Origin: Caloramator quimbayensis
GTDB lineage: Bacteria > Bacillota > Clostridia > Clostridiales > Caloramatoraceae
DNA length: 39,860 nucleotides
Direction: 5' to 3'
NCBI RefSeq assembly: GCF_900167605.1
Contig: NZ_FUYH01000024.1
Coordinates: 1 to 39,860 of the forward strand
Shown piece by piece: positions 24,868-33,410 of the stretch. The stretch's first letter is position 1. Each line of letters begins with the position of its first letter. The translations under genes and the position numbers were made by a program. The notes under the pieces were generated by a model that saw nothing but the letters and a program-made list of their open reading frames with translations, did not search any database and had not been told where the DNA came from.

Positions 24868-25952
24868 TAAGAGAAACTATTTCAGACAAACAGGCCATTT
24901 CAATGATGACTATGTTTATTATAGGAAGCAGCATCGTTCTTGGTGTTGGTTCCGAAGCTAAGCAGGATATATGGCTTGCTATAATTATAGGTATCCTTTT
25001 TGCATCCATTATTATATTTGTTTATGTAAAAATTCATTCTCTGTTCCCTGAAAAAAACCTTTTTGAAATACTTAATACTATTTTTGGAAAATATTTAGGT
25101 AAATTTATATCCCTATTATATATTTGGTATTCCTTTCATCTTGGAGCATTGGTATTTCATAATTTTTTCCAGTTTATTAAAGTTGTGTCCTTCCCTGAAA
25201 CTCCTGAATATGTACCCTTAGTATTTATGGGAATAGTTTGTATTTGGGTAGTAAAAGAAGGAATGGAAGTTTTAGGAAGGATGTCATTTTTTTTTACTAT
25301 TTTATTAACTATAATCATAATCTTAGTAATCTCTTTAAATTCTTCTGTAATGAATATTAACAACATACGCCCTATGCTTTATAACGGAATTAAACCTGTA
25401 CTTAACAGCGCTTTTGGCATATTCTCCTTTCCCTTTGCAGAAACCGTAATATTTCTTGGGGCATTTAGTTTTGATAAAAATAAAAATAATCCCTTTAAGA
25501 TTTATTATATATCCCTTTTATTTGGAGGAACCATTATTCTGTTGGTTTCTCTGAGAAACATATTAGTTTTAGGATGCTCTTTCTTAGAATCTCTTTATTT
25601 CCCAGCCTATACTGCCGTAGAGCTTATAGAAATAGGAGAATTCATACAAAGAATTGAAGTTGCTGTCTCAGTTGTTTTTCTATATGCTGGATTTATAAAA
25701 ATAAGCTCATGCCTTTTTTGTACATTAAAAGGAATTGAGAACCTCTTTAATCTTGACAGCTACAAAGTAATTGCAGCCCCTGTTGGCCTTTTGATGATGA
25801 CCTTTTCCTGCAGCCTATATGAAAGTATAATGGAAATGCAGGAATGGGCTTTTATGGTATACAAATACTATGCTTTTCCCTTTCAGGTGATTATTCCTTT
25901 AATCATACTAATAGCAGCAAAGATTAAACTAAAAAAGCAAAATAGCAGTTAG
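24864..25952 (+). CDS. gerKB: Spore germinant receptor B subunit, APC-type
   Basis: This GerAB/spore-permease-family protein of 362 residues has about ten membrane segments. It begins with the family pattern ETISDKQAISMMTMFIIGSS, and VSFPETPEYVPLVFMGIVCI and FGIFSFPFAETVIFLGAFSF are further family regions. It resembles amino-acid permeases and is the germinant-binding subunit. Start ATG 24864 overlaps the stop of the D-type gene (ATGA), and the RBS AAGGGGGCCGGTA lies in that gene. It is the last gene of the operon. The 99 bp to the next gene show no clear terminator, only AT-rich sequence. Confidence 0.92.
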   Translation: MIRETISDKQAISMMTMFIIGSSIVLGVGSEAKQDIWLAIIIGILFASIIIFVYVKIHSLFPEKNLFEILNTIFGKYLGKFISLLYIWYSFHLGALVFHNFFQFIKVVSFPETPEYVPLVFMGIVCIWVVKEGMEVLGRMSFFFTILLTIIIILVISLNSSVMNINNIRPMLYNGIKPVLNSAFGIFSFPFAETVIFLGAFSFDKNKNNPFKIYYISLLFGGTIILLVSLRNILVLGCSFLESLYFPAYTAVELIEIGEFIQRIEVAVSVVFLYAGFIKISSCLFCTLKGIENLFNLDSYKVIAAPVGLLMMTFSCSLYESIMEMQEWAFMVYKYYAFPFQVIIPLIILIAAKIKLKKQNSS

Positions 25953-26051
25953 TTCATTTTTAAGGATAATTGTATATTTTATTGGATTGTTTAGAATATT
26001 CACATGAATTAATATGATAATGTAAATAATTAATAAACGAGGGGGATGTAA

Positions 26052-27089
26052 ATGAAAAGAGTAATTGCACTTACTTTGACAGCTTTGATGATGCTAAGCT
26101 TAGTATCCTGTGGAAACAAAGCTGCAGAAAATAATTCCACACAGCCCGAGCAGAAAAACGAATCTAAAAAGGTTGTTATTTACTGCCCGCATCCTGTTGA
26201 ATTCATAAATCCAATAGTTCAGGAATTTGAAGCAAAAACAGGTATTACAGCAGAAGTTGTAACAGCTGGAACAGGCGAGCTTTTAAAAAGAGTTGAGGCA
26301 GAAAAGGACAATCCTTTAGGAGATGTTTTCTGGGGAGGCTCACTATCTACTGTAACTCCTAAAAAGGACTTATTTGAAAATTATACATCAGCAAACGAAG
26401 ATGCAGTACTTGATGACTGCAAAAACACCGAAGGAATGCTGACAAGATTTACAATGATTCCAAGCGTTATTATGGTTAACAAAAATCTTATAGGAAACAT
26501 TAAAATCGAAGGATATGAAGATGTTTTAAACCCTGCACTTAAAGGCAAAATAGCCTTTGCCGATCCTTCCAAATCATCCTCATCCTTTGAGCATCTTGTA
26601 AACATGCTCTATGCTATGGGCAATGGAAACCCTGATAATGGTTGGGATTATGTTAAAAAGCTCACTAAGAATCTTGACGGAAAGCTTCTCAGCGGTTCAT
26701 CAGCAGTATATAAGGGAGTTGCCGATGGAGAATACACCGTTGGTCTTACCTTTGAAGAGGGAGCTGCAAAATACGTTAAAGACGGAGCCCCAGTTGAAGT
26801 AATCTACATGAAGGAAGGCGTTATTGCAAAGCCTGACTGCGTACAGATTATAAAGGGTGCAAAAAACATGGAAAACGCTAAGAAATTTATAGACTTTGTA
26901 ACAAGCAAAGACACACAGACTATGATTGCAAATCAGCTTTGCAGACGTTCAGTAAGGAAGGACGTTCCTGCTGCAAACGGATTAAAACAGCTTAGTGAAA
27001 TGAATTTAATTAAGGATGACCCACAGGTTGTAAATCCAAATAAACAGGCATGGCTTGACAAGTTCAAAGACATATATACAAGCAATTAA
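26052..27089 (+). CDS. ABC transporter substrate-binding lipoprotein (Fbp/Afu type; ligand probably not iron)
   Basis: This 345-residue lipoprotein has the signal MKRVIALTLTALMMLSLVSC, with the lipidated Cys at residue 20. The mature part is a family-1 binding protein like AfuA, FbpA and PhnS: VVIYCPHPVEFINPIVQEFE, DVFWGGSLSTVTPKKDLFEN, GKIAFADPSKSSSSFEHLVN. Ferric-binding members carry two adjacent Tyr in the region after the hinge. Here it reads VADGEYTVGLTFEEGAAKYV with no Tyr pair, so iron is unlikely. AfuA of Actinobacillus binds sugar phosphates, PhnS binds 2-aminoethylphosphonate. A HAD phosphatase downstream favours a phosphorylated ligand. ATG has GAGGGGGATGTAA upstream. A terminator-like hairpin follows. 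Confidence 0.82.
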   Translation: MKRVIALTLTALMMLSLVSCGNKAAENNSTQPEQKNESKKVVIYCPHPVEFINPIVQEFEAKTGITAEVVTAGTGELLKRVEAEKDNPLGDVFWGGSLSTVTPKKDLFENYTSANEDAVLDDCKNTEGMLTRFTMIPSVIMVNKNLIGNIKIEGYEDVLNPALKGKIAFADPSKSSSSFEHLVNMLYAMGNGNPDNGWDYVKKLTKNLDGKLLSGSSAVYKGVADGEYTVGLTFEEGAAKYVKDGAPVEVIYMKEGVIAKPDCVQIIKGAKNMENAKKFIDFVTSKDTQTMIANQLCRRSVRKDVPAANGLKQLSEMNLIKDDPQVVNPNKQAWLDKFKDIYTSN

Positions 27090-27119
27090 TTAAATCTGCG
27101 GTAAACATTAAATCTATAT

Positions 27120-27153
27120 AAGCCCGCGACATATCGTTGTGGGCTTATTTTAT
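27120..27153 (+). terminator. Intra-operon terminator between binding protein and ATPase
   Basis: AAGCCCGCGAC (27120-27130) pairs with GTTGTGGGCTT (27136-27146), with one mismatch, then ATTTTAT. It lies between the binding-protein gene and the ATPase gene. Partial termination here would give more binding protein than transporter, as in many ABC operons. Confidence 0.75.
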
Positions 27154-27167
27154 AGGAGGATGGGAAA

Positions 27168-28283
27168 ATGAGCGTATCTATAAGCATACAAAATGTAGTT
27201 AAAAAATATGACAAAACAGTTATTATACCTGACCTTTCCCTAAATATTAAAAATGGAGAGTTTTTTACTCTTCTTGGTCCTTCAGGATGTGGTAAAACTA
27301 CGCTACTTAGAATGATAGCAGGCTTTAACAGCATTGAGGGAGGAGAAATAAAATTCGATGATGCCGTTATAAACGACATACCTGCTCATAAAAGAAACAT
27401 AGGAATGGTATTTCAAAATTATGCTATATTTCCTCATATGACAGTAAAGGAAAATGTTGAATACGGACTAAAACTTAGAAAAGTGCCTAAGGATGAGATG
27501 AATAAAAAGGTTGAGGATATACTTAAAGTTGTAAAAATCGATACTTATAAAGACAGACTCCCAGAGAGGCTCTCTGGAGGACAGCAGCAGCGTGTTGCCC
27601 TTGCAAGAGCAATAGTAATACATCCAAGTGTACTTTTAATGGATGAGCCTTTGTCAAATCTTGATGCTAAACTTAGGATTGAAATGAGAAGTGCAATAAG
27701 GGATATACAAAAAGAAGTGGGAATAACTACAGTTTATGTTACCCACGATCAGGAGGAAGCCCTTGCAATTTCAGACAGGATAGCCGTAATGAAGGATGGA
27801 GTAATTCAGCAGGTTGGAAGTCCAAAGCAAATTTATACAAGACCATCTAACGTTTTTGTTTCAACTTTTATAGGAAGTTCAAACCTTTTAAATGCAAAAA
27901 TTAAAATTGAGAGCGGCAAAAAATATGTTTGCTTTGATGATTTTTCAGTGGAAATGACAAATCTTTCTGAGGATATTAAGGATAATCAAAAAGTTATTGT
28001 ATCCGTTCGTCCTGAAGAATTCTCCCTTTCAGATAAAGGAATAAAGTTTAAAATTAAAAATAGCACTTTCTTTGGAAGGTATATAAATTACGAAATACTT
28101 CCAAATAAAGATTTAATAGCAGGAAATCAGCCTTATTTTGAATTCACTCAGGATCTTGGACATGTACACGATTTCTTCGAGGCAGACGATGAACTATGTC
28201 TTTCTCCAAATCCTTTAAAAATAAACGTATTTACCGAGGATGGAGAAAAAAGTTTAATCAGGGATGTGAAAGAAAATGAATAA
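27168..28283 (+). CDS. ABC transporter ATPase (FbpC/PotA type)
   Basis: This 371-residue ATPase has Walker A GPSGCGKTTLLRMIAG (from about residue 37), Q-loop VFQNYAIFPHMTVKENV, signature LSGGQQQRVALARAI, Walker B VLLMDEPLSNLDAKLR and the H-loop TVYVTHDQEEAL. A C-terminal TOBE-like domain from about 240 (VSVRPEEFSLSDKG) places it in the CUT1/Fbp/Pot importer class. It powers the double-length permease encoded next, whose start overlaps its last eight bases. The RBS ATAGGAGGATGGGAAA sits just after the hairpin at 27120-27153. All catalytic motifs are intact. Confidence 0.93.
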   Translation: MSVSISIQNVVKKYDKTVIIPDLSLNIKNGEFFTLLGPSGCGKTTLLRMIAGFNSIEGGEIKFDDAVINDIPAHKRNIGMVFQNYAIFPHMTVKENVEYGLKLRKVPKDEMNKKVEDILKVVKIDTYKDRLPERLSGGQQQRVALARAIVIHPSVLLMDEPLSNLDAKLRIEMRSAIRDIQKEVGITTVYVTHDQEEALAISDRIAVMKDGVIQQVGSPKQIYTRPSNVFVSTFIGSSNLLNAKIKIESGKKYVCFDDFSVEMTNLSEDIKDNQKVIVSVRPEEFSLSDKGIKFKIKNSTFFGRYINYEILPNKDLIAGNQPYFEFTQDLGHVHDFFEADDELCLSPNPLKINVFTEDGEKSLIRDVKENE

Positions 28284-29931
28284 AGGTAAATTTAAATTTG
28301 ATTTCTGGACCATTGTTACGATTATAATAGCGCTGATTTTTGCTGTATTCCTTATTTATCCCCTTTTTGCGCTCTTTGCAAGCAGCTTTAAAGATCCTGT
28401 AACAGGTTCCTTTACATTAAATAATTTTGCAAAGTTCTTTCATAAAAAATATTATTATAAAGCGCTTATAAACAGCTTTACAGTAACAATATGCGTAACA
28501 GCACTTTCAATTTTAATAGGCGCTCCAATGGCTTATATTATGAACGCATATAAAGTTAAAGGCAAAGGTATACTTGAAATCCTTATAATAATTTCAATGC
28601 TCTCTCCTCCGTTTATAGGTGCTTATTCTTGGGTTTTATTATGCGGAAGAAGCGGAGTTGTAACTAAGTTTTTTGCTGAAAAGCTTAATATTCATCTTCC
28701 AACTATATACGGATTTTTAGGAATTTTAATAGTGCTTACTTTAAAGCTTTATCCTTTCATATACCTTTATGTCTCAGGAGCCCTTAAAAAGATTGATGTA
28801 TCTTTAAGCGAGGCCGCTGAAAGCCTTGGGTGCAATCCTTCAAAGAAGGTGTTTACAATAGTTCTTCCTCTTATTCTTCCAACGCTTCTTGCAGGAGGAC
28901 TTTTGGTTTTCATGAATGCCCTTGCTGATTTTGGAACTCCAATGCTTATAGGAGAAGGATTTAACGTTATGCCGGTTCTAATTTATTCTGAGTTTATAAG
29001 CGAAGTTGGAGGTCAGGCAAACTTTGCCGCTGCAATGGCAGCTATAATGGTGTTTATAACATCTCTGCTCTTTGCAGGTCAAAAATATATAGTTAATAAA
29101 AAATCCTTTACTATGAGTTCCCTAAGGCCTATGCAGCCAAAGGAATTTAAAGGAATGACAGGAGTATTTTCATACATCTTTATATATTTAATTATAATTC
29201 TATCTATTATACCTCAGGCCACAGTTATATATACCTCATTCCTTAATACGAGAGGCTCTATGTTTACATCAGAATTTTCTCTAAAAAGCTATAGAACTGT
29301 ATTCAGCAAACTGGGCCAGGCTATAACAAACACATACCTATATGGTCTTATAGCCATAGCAATAATAGTATTCCTTGGAATGTTCATAGCCTATATTTCA
29401 ACAAGAAAGAAAAATGCAGTAACTTCAATAATAGATGCTATAACTATGTTCCCATATATAATTCCAGGTTCAGTTCTCGGTATAACTCTTTTACTTGCTT
29501 TTAACAAAAAACCCTTGCTTTTGAGCGGAACATTTATGATAATAGTAGTAGCATTTGTTATAAGAAGGCTTCCCTATACCCTGCGCTCCAGCGCTGCAAT
29601 ACTCTATCAAATAAGCGAGAGCATGGAGGAGGCATCGATAAGCCTCGGATGCTCTCCTGTTAAAACATTTTTCAAAATAACAGCTGTTATGATGCTTCCC
29701 GGTGTTTTTTCTGGAGCAATACTCAGCTGGATTACTGTAATAAACGAGCTCAGCGCTTCAGTTATACTATACACTGGAAACACAAGAACAATGTCCGTTT
29801 CAATTTATACAGAAGTTATAAGGGCAAGCTATGGAACTGCGGCAGCACTTTCAACAATATTAACATTAACAACAATAATATCGCTTTTAATATTCTTCAA
29901 ATTATCAGGCAAAAAAGAAATAAGCATATAA
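28276..29931 (+). CDS. ABC transporter permease, fused two-domain (FbpB/AfuB type)
   Basis: This 551-residue permease consists of two tandem binding-protein-dependent permease domains, about 12 membrane segments in all. Each has an EAA loop that docks on the ATPase: SEAAESLGCNPSKKVFTIVL near 180 and EEASISLGCSPVKTFFKITA near 450. This double-length layout is typical of FbpB/AfuB/PhnU-V fusions. ATG 28276 overlaps the ATPase gene by 8 bp, so the two are translationally coupled. A strong hairpin follows the stop codon, so the importer operon ends here, although the HAD phosphatase begins only 58 bp on. Confidence 0.9.
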   Translation: MNKGKFKFDFWTIVTIIIALIFAVFLIYPLFALFASSFKDPVTGSFTLNNFAKFFHKKYYYKALINSFTVTICVTALSILIGAPMAYIMNAYKVKGKGILEILIIISMLSPPFIGAYSWVLLCGRSGVVTKFFAEKLNIHLPTIYGFLGILIVLTLKLYPFIYLYVSGALKKIDVSLSEAAESLGCNPSKKVFTIVLPLILPTLLAGGLLVFMNALADFGTPMLIGEGFNVMPVLIYSEFISEVGGQANFAAAMAAIMVFITSLLFAGQKYIVNKKSFTMSSLRPMQPKEFKGMTGVFSYIFIYLIIILSIIPQATVIYTSFLNTRGSMFTSEFSLKSYRTVFSKLGQAITNTYLYGLIAIAIIVFLGMFIAYISTRKKNAVTSIIDAITMFPYIIPGSVLGITLLLAFNKKPLLLSGTFMIIVVAFVIRRLPYTLRSSAAILYQISESMEEASISLGCSPVKTFFKITAVMMLPGVFSGAILSWITVINELSASVILYTGNTRTMSVSIYTEVIRASYGTAAALSTILTLTTIISLLIFFKLSGKKEISI

Positions 29932-29936
29932 ATCTT

Positions 29937-29967
29937 ATTCTCCGGTTCTAATCACCGGAGAATTTTA
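29937..29967 (+). terminator. Terminator after the importer operon
   Basis: ATTCTCCGGT (29937-29946) and ACCGGAGAAT (29954-29963) form a perfect 10-bp stem with a 7-base loop, then TTTAT. It lies between the permease stop and the HAD phosphatase RBS (AGCAGGTGATACA). Confidence 0.85.
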
Positions 29968-29989
29968 TAAAATTTAAGCAGGTGATACA

Positions 29990-30823
29990 ATGAAAAAGTA
30001 TGAAGGCTATTTATTAGTATCGGATTTAGATGGAACATTACTTGATTCAAACAAAAACATATCAAAGGAAAACATAGACGCAATATCTCACTTTGTTGAA
30101 AATGGGGGGCTCTTTGCCGTTGCAACGGGGAGAACTGAAATGAATCTTTTTCCCTATATTAAAAATCTTAATATAAACTGCCCCTGCATACTATACAATG
30201 GCTCTGTTATTTATGATATAGAAAGCCGCAAATTCGTAAAATGCAGTTTCATAAAAAATCAATATATAATAAATCCTTTGAAAAAGGTTCTCGAAAAATA
30301 TAAAAACATATGCGTCCAGATATTCACAGAGGGAAAAATGTATATCGTAAGCGGAGATACTTACATGGATCCTTATGTTATCTCTGAAAAACAGCCCTTT
30401 GAATTTGCAGATATAGAAAATATTAAAGACAAACCCTTTATAAAAATTATATTAAACGGAGAACACGATGTTTTAAAAGAAGTTAATTCCTTAATCGAAA
30501 AGGAAGTTCCAAAAAATATTATAGAAGCTGTGTTCTCTCAATCCTTCTATCTTGAAATTCTACCCTGCAATGTATCAAAGGGAAGCGCTCTTATAGAGCT
30601 TATTGATATATTAAAAATAGATAAAAAAAGAGTAATAGCAATAGGAGATTACTGCAACGATATTGAGATGATTAAGACAGCAGGGCTTGGGGTTGCAACT
30701 AAAAATGCCCACCCCCTTTTAAAGGAAGCTGCCGATGTAACAACCGTAAGCAATGATGACCACGCCCTATATAACCTCATCAAAAACATAATACCAAAAT
30801 TCGAAGAAGCCCTCGCCGGTTAG
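29990..30823 (+). CDS. Cof-type HAD-superfamily phosphatase
   Basis: This 277-residue enzyme is a HAD class IIB phosphatase. Motif I, VSDLDGTLLDSNK, has nucleophile Asp12 and Asp14. Motif II is the Thr in FAVATGRTEMN, motif III the Lys in NVSKGSALIELID, and motif IV IAIGDYCNDIEMIKTAGLG. The Cof-like cap lies between residues 80 and 190. Such cytoplasmic Mg-dependent enzymes dephosphorylate sugar phosphates or flavin and PLP intermediates. It follows the importer operon by 58 bp across a terminator. If the importer brings in a phosphorylated solute, this enzyme could process it, which is a context inference only. RBS AGGTGATACA supports ATG 29990. Confidence 0.9.
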   Translation: MKKYEGYLLVSDLDGTLLDSNKNISKENIDAISHFVENGGLFAVATGRTEMNLFPYIKNLNINCPCILYNGSVIYDIESRKFVKCSFIKNQYIINPLKKVLEKYKNICVQIFTEGKMYIVSGDTYMDPYVISEKQPFEFADIENIKDKPFIKIILNGEHDVLKEVNSLIEKEVPKNIIEAVFSQSFYLEILPCNVSKGSALIELIDILKIDKKRVIAIGDYCNDIEMIKTAGLGVATKNAHPLLKEAADVTTVSNDDHALYNLIKNIIPKFEEALAG

Positions 30824-30824
30824 A

Positions 30825-30838
30825 GGGACGGTTACTTA
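30825..30838 (+). repeat. Solo copy of MITE-end motif
   Basis: GGGACGGTTACTTA follows the HAD stop codon by one base and is identical to the left end of the element at 14411-14577. No matching right end is found nearby. Probably a remnant. Confidence 0.55.
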
Positions 30839-30860
30839 TTTCATTCAAATTCAAAACAAT

Positions 30861-30918
30861 AAAAAGTGCCACCAATGACAAGTTTAGTTTGTCACTTGTC
30901 AATTGGGTGGCACTTTTT
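30861..30918. terminator. Bidirectional terminator between HAD gene and response regulator
   Basis: AAAAAGTGCCACC (30861-30873) and GGTGGCACTTTTT (30906-30918) form the outer stem. GACAAG (30877-30882) and CTTGTC (30895-30900) form an inner one. T-runs flank both sides, so convergent transcription ends here. The last codons of the response-regulator gene lie inside the hairpin. Confidence 0.85.
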
Positions 30919-31710
30919 TACTATGCAGCTGTTTGATTTTAAAAACTCCGTTGGGGAAAGGTTTATATATCTTTTAAAGGCGTTGCAGAAATTTTTGTAC
31001 TCTCCAAATCCCGTCATATCCGCTACTTCATAGACTCTGTATTTTCCAGTTTCTAAAAGCTCTATTGCCCTTTGAACCCGGTACTTAGTTAAAACATCCA
31101 TAAAAGTCTGATTTGTTACATCTTTAAATTTTCTGCTAAGGTAGCTTGTACTTACACCCATTCCCTCAGCCAAAGTTTCTATGCTTATTTTCTTATCATA
31201 GTTATTTTTAATCTCATCTAATGCTTTATTAACGTAATAGTTGGATTTTTCGCTTGGAAGATAATAAATATCAAGATCAACCAGTTTTATATCCTCATCT
31301 TTTTTAGTTTTTTTGTATAAATCCTCTATAAATTTTTTATTATCTATTTCACTTCTTATCTTTTCTATTATTTCAAAAAGCCTTTCTTCATCAACAGGTT
31401 TTAAAAGATATTCATAGACTTTAAGGCTTATTGCCTTTTTAGCATATTCAAATTCAGAGTAGCTCGTTAGAAGTATGCTGTAAAAGCTATACTTTTTAAG
31501 TGCCTCTTCAAGCATTGTGATACCATCCATAAAGGGCATTTTTATATCTGTTATAACTATGTCGGGCCTGCACTTTTCAATTAGCTTCAATCCTTCCTCG
31601 CCATCACATGCATCGCCTATTATATTGCAGCCAATTGAAATCCAGTCTATTGTATGGATAAGGCCCTTTCTTATAACGTCTTCATCTTCAACTATCAAAA
31701 CCTTAAGCAT
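30892..31710 (-). CDS. AraC-type response regulator (YesN-like)
   Basis: This 272-residue regulator has a receiver domain at 1-120 (MLKVLIVEDEDVIRKGLI, phospho-Asp in DIVITDIKMPFMDGITML, switch residues in YSILLTSYSEFEYAKKAI and the Lys in YEYLLKPVDEERL). Its C-terminal AraC-type double helix-turn-helix (about 165-265) includes GVSTSYLSRKFKDVTNQTF and MTGFGEYKNFCNAFKRYINL. It is the partner of the YesM-type kinase encoded just upstream. I chose ATG 31710 because GGGGGAG lies six bases before it; the frame from 31728 is longer but without a site. It overlaps the kinase stop by 8 bp (translationally coupled). Typical targets in this class are carbohydrate-uptake genes; none is proven here. Confidence 0.92.
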   Translation of the reverse strand: MLKVLIVEDEDVIRKGLIHTIDWISIGCNIIGDACDGEEGLKLIEKCRPDIVITDIKMPFMDGITMLEEALKKYSFYSILLTSYSEFEYAKKAISLKVYEYLLKPVDEERLFEIIEKIRSEIDNKKFIEDLYKKTKKDEDIKLVDLDIYYLPSEKSNYYVNKALDEIKNNYDKKISIETLAEGMGVSTSYLSRKFKDVTNQTFMDVLTKYRVQRAIELLETGKYRVYEVADMTGFGEYKNFCNAFKRYINLSPTEFLKSNSCIVKKCHPIDK

Positions 31711-33409
31711 ACTCTTCTCCCCCATCAACAGGCAGCATTATTTTCACAGTTGTGCCCTTTTCTCTTTCGCTGTTTATCTCAACTCCATATTTTTTGCCAT
31801 ACATAAGCTGTATTCTTCTATGAACATTGAATATTCCAAGATGTGATGAATTATTTCTGCTGCTATATAAAATTTGACGTATATTAGAAAGTTTATCCTC
31901 ATCCATTCCAGCGCCGTCATCATTAATGATTATACAAAGATTGCTATCCTCAAGAAAGGCCTTAACATCAACGTTTAAATGCTGCCTCCCCTCAAATCCA
32001 TGCTCTATTGCATTTTCAATAAGAGGCTGTATTATAAGTTTCGGAACTATGCAGTCTTTAGCCTCCTTCTCAATGTTTATTGCATAATCAAAACGTTTAT
32101 CAAATCTGTATTTTAAAATAGTCAGATAATTTTTAGTATACTCTACATCTTCTATAAGAGGAATCTTATCTATATTATTGTTTATGCTGTATCTTAAAAG
32201 GGATGATAAACTTATTATTATCTTATCTGCAGCTTGTACATCAAGTTTAACCATATATTTAATCATCTCTAATGTATTAAAAAGAAAGTGAGGATTAAAC
32301 TGTGACTCGAGCTGCTTTATTTCCGATAAAACGCTGTGTTTTGCCTCTTCCTTATTAACTTCAATAAGATTTTTTAAATCTTTAAGCATTTTATTATAGG
32401 ACTCTGCTATTATTTCAAATTCATCCTTAGTTTCAATATTAAGCTTAGTATCTAAATCCCCATTTTGAACATTTTCTATTGCTTCTATTATTTTATCTAT
32501 GGATTTAGTCTTGCTGTCTGCAATTTTTTTTGCGGATGAAAGCATTGTTATTATAAGAAGAATGAAGGTTAATACTATGAATATGCCTATAAATATAAAA
32601 ACCGAGGATACATACCCTATTGATGTAATAGTATAAACATATAGATAATTATTTATGAGAGCGGATTTTTTTACATAAAAGCTGTCATTTTTAGCTTTTA
32701 CAAATCCTTTTTTATCCTTTAGGTTTTCATCTATTTTGCCAAACTGATTTATAAAAAGGCTGTTCGTTGATGATATAACATTGCTGTATTTATCGGTTAT
32801 TACTATATCGATTGAAAAATTTTCGCTTATTATCCTTACAAAATCTCTTTCATCAAGGTCAAAGGTAATGTAGCCTATAATCTCTCCATCCTTTATTACA
32901 GCCTTCCCCACAGTTAATACTTTCTTGGAATTTTCCTCATAGATTTCCCTCTCTAAAACTACATAGTCTTTGTTTTCATTCATTCTTTTTATTATGCCCC
33001 AATAAAAGGAATTCTGAACTGCATAGGAGGGCAAAAATCTTGAACTTGCAGCAATAATATTCATATTCTTATCAAAAATAAAAAAACTGCTCCTTACATC
33101 CCTGCTGTTAACAAAACTATAAAATCTATTATATACCCTGCTGCTTCCACTGCCCTCCATAATCGTGTCTATTACCAATTTTTCTCTCGATATAATATAA
33201 GCTTCATTTATATAATTATTCAGTATTTTATCTATTCTTCTTGAAAGCTGAAAATTTATATTATTATTTTGATTTTTAATCGTTTTGTACCACATTCCTA
33301 AAAAAAACAAATAGCTCGATACTGTTATTATTATTACAGGAATTAGTGCGTATAGTATAAATGTTTTTCTAATATCATCCTTAAATTTTCTATATTGTTT
33401 ATTTTCCAT
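31703..33409 (-). CDS. YesM-type sensor histidine kinase
   Basis: This 568-residue membrane kinase begins with a membrane segment near 12-35 (LYALIPVIIITVSSYLFFLG), then an extracellular Cache-like sensor region to about 255. A second membrane segment follows (VSSVFIFIGIFIVLTFILLI), then a HAMP domain (NVQNGDLDTKLNIETKDEFE). The His_kinase domain has the phospho-His in QFNPHFLFNTLEMIKYM, and the ATPase domain has PLIENAIEHGFEGRQ, INDDGAGMDE and GIFNVHRRIQLMYG. The open frame extends back to 33508 inside the TPM gene, but its N-terminal 33 residues are out-of-frame translation of that gene's glycine-rich tail. ATG 33409 is one base after the TPM stop. The kinase passes phosphate to the AraC-type regulator encoded next. 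Confidence 0.92.
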   Translation of the reverse strand: MENKQYRKFKDDIRKTFILYALIPVIIITVSSYLFFLGMWYKTIKNQNNNINFQLSRRIDKILNNYINEAYIISREKLVIDTIMEGSGSSRVYNRFYSFVNSRDVRSSFFIFDKNMNIIAASSRFLPSYAVQNSFYWGIIKRMNENKDYVVLEREIYEENSKKVLTVGKAVIKDGEIIGYITFDLDERDFVRIISENFSIDIVITDKYSNVISSTNSLFINQFGKIDENLKDKKGFVKAKNDSFYVKKSALINNYLYVYTITSIGYVSSVFIFIGIFIVLTFILLIITMLSSAKKIADSKTKSIDKIIEAIENVQNGDLDTKLNIETKDEFEIIAESYNKMLKDLKNLIEVNKEEAKHSVLSEIKQLESQFNPHFLFNTLEMIKYMVKLDVQAADKIIISLSSLLRYSINNNIDKIPLIEDVEYTKNYLTILKYRFDKRFDYAINIEKEAKDCIVPKLIIQPLIENAIEHGFEGRQHLNVDVKAFLEDSNLCIIINDDGAGMDEDKLSNIRQILYSSRNNSSHLGIFNVHRRIQLMYGKKYGVEINSEREKGTTVKIMLPVDGGEEYA

Positions 33410-33410
33410 A

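Noticed and set aside
26052-29931. Ferric-iron ABC transporter
   Set aside because: Overall family fits, but no Tyr pair is found in the binding protein and no Fur-like box is obvious upstream, so iron is not supported.
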